This document shows positions 33,459 through 39,984 of a stretch of 39,984 nt of DNA, in pieces. Under the pieces are notes generated by a model. It ran no database searches and was not told the origin of the DNA. It was given only the letters and a program-made list of their open reading frames with translations. Numbering within the stretch: position 1 is the first letter of the stretch; every line of letters begins with the position of its first letter. Source of the DNA: Paraglomus occultum (taxonomy: Eukaryota > Glomeromycota > Glomeromycetes > Paraglomerales > Paraglomeraceae); the NCBI GenBank assembly GCA_910592205.1, contig CAJVPJ010000147.1:1-39984 (forward strand), in the 5' to 3' direction. The position numbers and the translations under genes are program-made.

Positions 33459-34659
33459 AATTCCAACTGAACCACGATGTATCCAGTCCCTGACAATATA
33501 ATAATAATGGCGGTGACAATAGTTCTTATAGTTATAAAAATTTAATACAAAAATCTGTTGTTATCGTATATGTACATATATTATTCTTTTTCTTATTACT
33601 TAATACGTCATAATACCCTTGTCTTTATATTTTCATTTTAATATCTTAGTGAGATTGTATTGACTATAATTTATAATAACTGTCTCTAATCTATTATGGA
33701 ATATTTGCGTTTTTGGACTTGATTAAAATTCAACAAATTACAAATCGAACATATAATTTATTTACATTAGTATTAGCTTATTGTCAACTTATATCGATAA
33801 AATTAGGAAACTTCCACAATTTTTTGTACGTTATAATATTAATTTTGGTCTTTACTGAATAAATATATAAAAAAACAAATTGATGTTAAAATAATACCAG
33901 CCCACATTATTTTTGCCGTTTTATAATATTGAGAACGCGTAAGTTCAATAATATTCCCAAGCATACGTAATAAATTTCTATACACGATTATGGTTACATT
34001 ACCGCATAATGCAAACGTGCTTGTGTATCGAATTGAACCAAGTCTATAGGACTCATCAACATTATGTATGCAGTATGAAAAAAACGTGGCTTTTTGTGTC
34101 CTCGTAAATGTTTGGGATACGCCTGTCATATCTTAATGTCACATTTTAAGGAACAAAAAGTCTGTTTTTATAATATGTATAAGGAGCGGCATATAGGTTT
34201 GTAAATCATGCTTATACGTAAATTGATAAATGACATGACAAAGACATAGTTGTGACGGCATATTACATAAGTAAACACAATATACGAAATGCTTTCTGCA
34301 ATATACATGTCCTCATGCAGTTCGCCCCACGTTTCCTGTTACACACAAAATATGATTTGCATATATTAACATAACGGTACACAGAACGGCAATCCCGAAA
34401 AAACAACTTTAACGGATCCTTTTGATGATTCTCATGTATAAACGTCAATCAACGATGCCGTAGACCCTCTTCTTTGATAATATAAAGTGATTTGTCATTA
34501 CTGATGTTGGTACGATCCATAATCATCTGTCAACTCCCCGCCCGTGCATGTCATTTGTTTGAAAAGAATATGCATCTACCTATATTAAACGCATTATGTA
34601 ACACTTGTTCTATTTTTTACCTTATATTAAACTATTTTAATTTAAATAAAATTTAGCGA
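33459..34659. other. Gene-poor stretch with a doubtful membrane-anchored frame
   Basis: A minus frame at 33839-34129 (96 codons, ATG start) ends in a single hydrophobic helix, IMWAGIILTSICFFIYLF, then SKDQN, like a tail-anchored protein. The first part (QKATFFSYCIHNVDESYRLG) is not recognised. It is the most plausible unassigned frame here but has no supporting splice or motif evidence. Confidence 0.25.
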
Positions 34660-34911
34660 TTAAATCTTAAGCCATGTGTCTTTTTGCGTTAACCTTTTCA
34701 TGAAAATGACTATGAAACGCTCACATGAGTCTCTCTGCATGCAGGCAGGAGAACAAGTATGTTCATTAATTTTTAGAAAATTGACCGATGCGGGATTGTC
34801 AATAGCGACATAAGTATCATGTCGAATTGGTATTTGATGTTCATAAAAATCAAGGGCATTGTACAATGCGTTGGTTGACTTGAATGACGAATAAAGTGCA
34901 GCTGTACGCAT
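34660..34911 (-). CDS. Doubtful 83-codon frame, Cys-containing
   Basis: ATG at 34911 opens MRTAALYSSFKSTNALYNAL, then DFYEHQIPIRHDTYVAID and EHTCSPACMQRDSCERFIVI before the stop at 34660. The C-x3-C-x5-C-x-x-F spacing recalls the core of PAN/apple-type domains, but the rest of such a domain is absent and no secretion signal is seen. It could be an exon fragment or chance. Confidence 0.22.
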   Translation of the reverse strand: MRTAALYSSFKSTNALYNALDFYEHQIPIRHDTYVAIDNPASVNFLKINEHTCSPACMQRDSCERFIVIFMKRLTQKDTWLKI

Positions 34912-36259
34912 TATTACCTCATCAATCTTACGGATGTTTCTTGATCACCTCTTAAATACAAACATGCCTAATGGCTGGGGTTATAATGAAAAACGAGTGG
35001 TATATACGGATATTAGATGCACGGGTTTACTGTTAAAGGGCGCACAACATTATTTGTTTGAAACCGGTCTATGCGCTAATGTATGAGATGCATTATTTAT
35101 AGAAAATGGTAAAAACGACCCATACCGATACAAACAAGAAAAGAGAAATGAATATGGTATTAGAAAAGAGAGAGTGAGTGAGAGTGAGAGATAACGGAGG
35201 GCCGTAAAAGCTCCCAGCGATTACACTTTGTAAAGACCCATTTTTACAACATATTGACATGCTGGTTGATGATCGATAGTTTTTCCTGTCAACGTAATTC
35301 GTTCAGTGTCCCCATTCAAATTTCATAACCAAAAATAGGCTTCATGATGTACAAAAACGTGGTTATCGAATGAAATTACTATTATCGCATTTTACGTTCT
35401 TCATTAACACACAAATCAGCCCCGCTCGGACTGTAGCTCAATTTTGCAAACAACGTGGACTGCTTTGTTTGATGACATAAGCCGTTACCAAGGAGATTTC
35501 ATTTAATCCCCTGCATGACACATTCGTTTTCCTTGGCTCATGCGCAAAAAAGCAACTTTTTGAAAGAATCGATTTGAATGTAATATACACTGCGTTTGAT
35601 ATATCATTTTAGTTTGCATATGATATTTAATTGATATTACACGCTTTGTTTTTGATGTGCATCAGACTTGTCTACCAAATTTATCTCATCTTGTCTTTGT
35701 TGGTAGCTGTCAGACGAGCCTGTCAAATATTTTAATCTACAGTGGGCGTCTTTTTTACCATTTACAGAGTGCATTTACTTTCCTCATTGATAAAACTAAA
35801 GGATGAGGGGGGGCTGAACTTGATAATTGGTGGGCCGGACAATCGACCGTATCCTCACGACAAAACGTAAGCAATAACAAAATAATACTGGTGTGGTGGA
35901 TCGATCTGATAATAAACCAGTCAAAGCACATGACGTAATTGTACCTCTTGTTCATAGACAGAAAGAAATGTGGGGTAAAATCGAGTGGTTGACAGCGTGG
36001 CACTACATTCAGGGAATCGAATTCAATTCGGATCGAACCATTGTCACCTGATTTTAAAATCGGATGTTTGGAAATTTTTTTGGCTTTGTTACAATTGGTA
36101 AAAGACATCGTGAAATCTTATGTCAATCGATGACTAATATTTGTGTCATGTTAAGCAAAGTTGGGAAAAATGAAATGTTAATATTGTTTAGCTTATGGAG
36201 TAACATTATATACGGGATGGAAAAACACAGATGGTTTACTTGGATGTGCAAACTGTTGG
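34912..36259. other. Intergenic with a short GA-rich microsatellite
   Basis: GAGAGAGTGAGTGAGAGTGA-type repeat at about 35168-35195. A 117-codon minus frame (35755-36108) overlaps a 94-codon plus frame; neither shows a motif, so neither is called. Confidence 0.4.
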
Positions 36260-36322
36260 TCCCTCACCCCAACACACATGCCCCACCTCCAAACCCCTCA
36301 AAACCCTCCAAACCCCCCACTT
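36260..36322. repeat. C/A-rich low-complexity tract
   Basis: About 60 nt of CCCCACCTCCAAACCCCTC-type sequence with almost no G or T on the plus strand, like the A/C tract at 4829-4985 but richer in C. The complementary strand is G-run rich. Confidence 0.7.
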
Positions 36323-38164
36323 TTCATCGTTACGTTAATTGTCCGTGACCAATAAAAAAAAAAGTCAACTCCTATTGCGACTACCAAATTGGGGCATGAT
36401 GTCACAGTTTCCTGATTTCGTGAGGATAGCATTATACTGGCTTACATACACACCCCTCCTACATAAAACCATTCAAAACCTTGTTTCATAGAGTACGAGT
36501 GGGAAGTGAGAAATAATTTTAGCGGCTTGAGAAAAGAAACGGAACACACTTGAATGAAACTATATATAGATGAGCAAAAAAATTTATTTATAGTACAGCA
36601 ATACATACATGTTTATGTCAATAGACGGACGAGATTCTTTACTTGTAAATCTGGTCAGCAAGTGGACGTTAGCGTCTGCCATAAAAGAATATTCATCCCC
36701 TATTACAGTATTAGTGTGACCTCAGCTAATATGCAAAGTGGTACAACATGGGTTTTGTTAGTTTTACCCCCGTCGAATATGTAGACCAATCATCGTCAAT
36801 CGTCTTGGAGTCAAGCACGGAAAATCTCATACGGGGGTTCTTGAGCCCGACATACAAAGAACCAGGAATGGAGATGGGTGAATGGCAAATGGGCCACGAA
36901 TGAGAATTTGACGATTAGTAAAGTAAAAGTAATAATGTCCCAGCAAGTTGGTATCCCCAAAAAATCGAGGCAGTCGTTTCAATCAATCACGATGCACTAA
37001 CATTTCCTAACATGGGAATCATTCATAATAACGATCCCTCGTTTTAATTTCATATTAATCTTGTTCGACATTATTCCCTACCCATATAAGTCAATATCGG
37101 TAACATCCGCATATGGGTCTTCGGATATGCTTAATTTGTAACTAATGCTGCTCAAACGAAGGACCCTGGTAAAAGGAGCTTAAAATATGTATATAGATGC
37201 CACGTTTTTATCCGGATAATATTATAACATTTTCCAAATAGTAATATGCATCTTACGAACACAAATACGGAGAATAGAAATGAAATTGGCTAATGACAAG
37301 ATGAATATGTATTAATATGGCAAAAACAAATGATAAATTATGTCGTATATACCTATAACGTTATTGTGTATGTGATGTACGATCTATATTTGGCATTTAT
37401 ATATTTGTACGCTCTGATTTTATTTGCTCTTGCATGATAGGCAAAGGACCGATTCGTCTAAATATTTCCATGATATTTCTGACCCTTATTGTACCCCACG
37501 TGTGTCAAGAGTCAAATAAGCTATTTGCTACTCGCCCAATAACGAACAACTTGCAAACACACGCAAGTTTAAGCATACAAAGAGAAAAGGCATTCGCCAC
37601 GCGTAATCAAACAATTCTTTATTGTCTATTACTATAGCATAGCGATTTAATGGATTATATTGTCGACAATGGACACAGCAAATCGATCTACTTGTACTTA
37701 TTGATTGTATCAACATGCATGTATGCATTAATTGAGCAAGTCTAATTACGCCGAATTCTGTCTAATGTCTACAAAAACAACTAACTTTTATAGACCATGT
37801 CCGACCGAATCATGCAACAAACCGCATCGGTCGTGTACTTGACGTTTTTTATATTAGCAATTTTGATTGTGAGAGAAATTACGTGAAATCATTACTCGGC
37901 TTACGTACAAAAACAGCAATTGACAATTTGACATATTTACACAGTCAAACACTTTTCTAATTCGCTATATTGATGTTGGGTAGTATAATTATAATATGGG
38001 ACACGGGGGAATATGCACACATCATATTTCGATCTTTGAGGGTTATATTACATAATCCACACAATGACATCACATATACCATCGTCATACACTTTTCCTT
38101 GTCAACTAGTTTACCACTAATCGCACGATACCCAATTTGATATCAACATTGTTTAACATAATTA
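36323..38164. other. Gene-poor AT-rich DNA
   Basis: Only short frames (up to 76 codons) without motifs; nothing recognised. Confidence 0.45.
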
Positions 38165-38350
38165 CTCGAGTTCTTATGGGTATGTATATCGATATAAATA
38201 CATACAGCTAAATACATACATATCGCACCATACATACATACATACACGCATACATACATGCATACATATACATAATACATATACATAATACATATACGTA
38301 CATATAGCATAATACATAATACATACACATATATGCATATACATACAGTA
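38165..38350. repeat. ATAC/ATACAT microsatellite
   Basis: CATACATACATACACGCATA-type repeat, drifting into ACATATACATAATACAT units, over about 180 nt. The Tyr/Cys/Met-rich minus-strand frames across it are by-products of this repeat. Confidence 0.85.
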
Positions 38351-39207
38351 TGCATTTCTCCTCATTTCTCTCATTAGATATGTAATCACGTGTATAAGAA
38401 ATTTGCACAAATGCATACTATGCAGTTGAAACAAAGAGAAATGTATTGAATAAAAATACCCGTGTATAATATTACCATTACATAATTTTTGTCGTTCATT
38501 TACAGATCTGTACACCTTTTTATCCATTATCGTAATTGGAGTTTACTTTTTCACCATCCACGTTTTGTTGCCTGTTTCAACAAAAATACATATCAAGTTT
38601 GTACATTGTAAAAAGAAAAAAGTAGGAGATTTCTTATTGACCGTTTTATTACATTCATGTCGACATGTAGGTACACATCGTGCTGTCTCGATTCGAATGC
38701 GTTTTCTTTTTTTCTCGTAAAAAAAATTATCGAGCAAGAGAGAATGCAGTGATTATACATGAATTATATAATTAAACAAGCCATCTATTATGATAAAAAG
38801 TTAAAGTTATAGTTTTTTTTGTTTAGAGTTATTTATTTGTTTATACAATGTTTAATTACCAAATCTATATGCAAACTCCAGGTAAATCTGTAAGTAGCAT
38901 TAAAAGTATCAAACCTGAGAGATGTAGTTGTATTTCCACACATGCGATATGGTACTACTCTGCTTAATAAAAACCGACATTAATCCTATAATGATCTCCG
39001 TTTCATTTGGAAAAGCCATTTCATTTCTACACCCCCTCGCATGAAATCTTGCGTGTAACACTGCATCATATAACGTGTACATTGCAGTCATTGTGATTGA
39101 TGCTCTTTGTGCAGAAAACGGGAGAGATCGTTATAAGGTAAAAAAAAAGGAATGGTTTCAATATCTGTAAGTAGTATGCGGGACTGATTTACAATACGCA
39201 TCATAAA
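38351..39207. other. AT-rich intergenic, nothing recognised
   Basis: No supported gene, repeat or RNA. Confidence 0.45.
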
Positions 39208-39300
39208 CGTCGATAATGATGACGATGATGATGGGTTATGATGATGAGTGTATGATGATGGGTTATGATGATGGCGATTGACGACGATGATGATGGGTGA
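39208..39300. repeat. GAT-rich minisatellite
   Basis: Runs of GATGATGATGG alternate with GTTATGATGATG; the unit TATGATGATGGGT recurs with variants over about 90 nt. No frame across it is supported as coding. Confidence 0.8.
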
Positions 39301-39430
39301 TTTCAACTGGGCGATTCTCCGATTGCCTTGCTCATCGATGGCCGAAAAGTAAGGGTAGTAATATGCCATATAAGTGAATAATCGTTTACGTTTTACAAGA
39401 ATTGTACAACTCCATCTTTGAGGTTTGGGA

Positions 39431-39479
39431 TTAGGGGGATTAGGGGTATTAGGGGTATTAGGGTTAGGGGGGGGGGGGG
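39431..39479 (+). repeat. Degenerate interstitial telomere-like TTAGGG tract
   Basis: TTAGGG occurs five times (39431, 39440, 39449, 39458, 39464). The first three units are 9 bp long (TTAGGGGGA, TTAGGGGTA, TTAGGGGTA), and the last runs into a 13-nt G run (39467-39479). TTAGGG is the telomere repeat of many fungi. The tract is internal here, since at least 500 bp of unique-looking DNA follow. Confidence 0.75.
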
Positions 39480-39870
39480 CAAGAACAGAATCCGAGACTT
39501 GGAACGAATGCTAACAAGTTGATCAAGAAATTTTGACAGTTTGTCATCAAGTAGACGTATGGTACGGGTGACGCTATCAACTTGTGGGAGAAAAAAAAAA
39601 AAAAGAAAAGAAAAGACGCTGCCATAATCGTGACGTCAGATTGTGTGCGATTAGGGTGTACTTCATTGGGGAGGGGGAGAGGATCCAACAAATCTTGTCT
39701 GCAGTTTCGGTCCGCTGATCAGCCCCCCCATTTTAAAATACATATAATTTATTATAACATATGTATATTAGGTAATCTATTCAAACCAGTAACAATGGAA
39801 GTTAACTACCGAATATTCAAAATAAGAGCTTTTTATTACTTGCATTTCTAATTATATATTTCGTTTATAT
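39480..39870. other. Intergenic with an A-run
   Basis: An A14 run followed by AAAGAAAAGAAAAG (about 39590-39615) and a G-rich patch near 39672; nothing coding is supported. Confidence 0.45.
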
Positions 39871-39884
39871 ACTTATGAAAATCT

Positions 39885-39892
39885 ATATAAAG
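39885..39892 (+). promoter_or_regulatory. TATA box of a gene that would start right of the window
   Basis: CTATATAAAGTCTCGAGAGC is a near-ideal TATA element, followed about 30 nt later by pyrimidine-rich sequence (CTCATTCCATTGCC) and no ATG before the window ends. It is read as a plus-strand core promoter whose coding region lies beyond 39984. Confidence 0.4.
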
Positions 39893-39984
39893 TCTCGAGA
39901 GCTCTATTTCTCATTCCATTGCCAGACTCTCGTTCTTACTGACAACCATCGTTCTGCTGGATACCTTCTAGTAAACTTCGTTGT

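Noticed and set aside
38143-38527. Overlapping minus-strand frames of 66-117 codons rich in Tyr, Cys and Met
   Set aside because: They lie over the ATAC microsatellite, which is open in several frames by its sequence alone.
39464-39691. 75-codon minus frame with Phe and Pro runs
   Set aside because: The runs come from the G13 and A14 homopolymers.

Overview
The window looks like nuclear DNA of an early-diverging, spliceosome-rich fungus. The best fit is Glomeromycotina (arbuscular mycorrhizal fungi). The evidence is AT-rich DNA with wide gene-poor gaps, short GT-AG introns of mostly 70-120 nt, and a kinase of the HCDLHGGN / KKLDDFI type that I know as an expanded Glomeromycotina family. The placement is an inference from gene style; no rRNA or marker gene is present. 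The open frames available are shorter than the real genes, so the gene models below come from joining splice sites by hand, checking reading phase and comparing with known families.

Layout. 1-335 (+) is the 3' end of an unidentified gene, convergent with a four-exon TMEM18-family membrane protein gene (517-1293, -). A tentative two-exon small gene (1390-1676, +) diverges from TMEM18 across a 96-bp promoter holding a fused CCAAT/CACGTG site. 1.7-5.0 kb holds only weak exon-like pieces and an A/C-only low-complexity tract. 5063-7795 (-) is an 11-exon ubiquilin/Dsk2 gene (UBL, STI1, UBA). 7.8-11.5 kb is non-coding apart from a pogo-like MITE (9970-10186). 11573-14339 (+) is a five-exon kinase gene with four tandem N-lobe-like units, of which only the last is an intact kinase. 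14.3-17.5 kb holds a tentative small gene (15023-15569) and gene debris, including an orphan copy of the kinase terminal exon. 18168-23021 (+) is an 18-exon RhoGAP gene with the order SH3-WW-PH-RhoGAP. 23.0-30.7 kb is gene-poor, with an inverted-repeat element and a foldback transposon. 30676-31191 (-) is a small two-repeat Myb/SANT gene. 31.2-40.0 kb is gene-poor, with microsatellites, a degenerate telomere-like tract (39431-39479) and a TATA-type promoter at the right edge.

The genes do not form a pathway; they are independent eukaryotic housekeeping or signalling genes (proteasome shuttling, Rho GTPase control, kinase signalling, DNA binding). The two most interesting items are the kinase gene, where phase-0 introns sit at the same place in three successive units and so record internal duplication, and the RhoGAP, which has the domain order of animal ARHGAP9/12/15/27 and needs an 8-nt microexon to complete its SH3 domain. 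I found no CRISPR array, rRNA or convincing tRNA.
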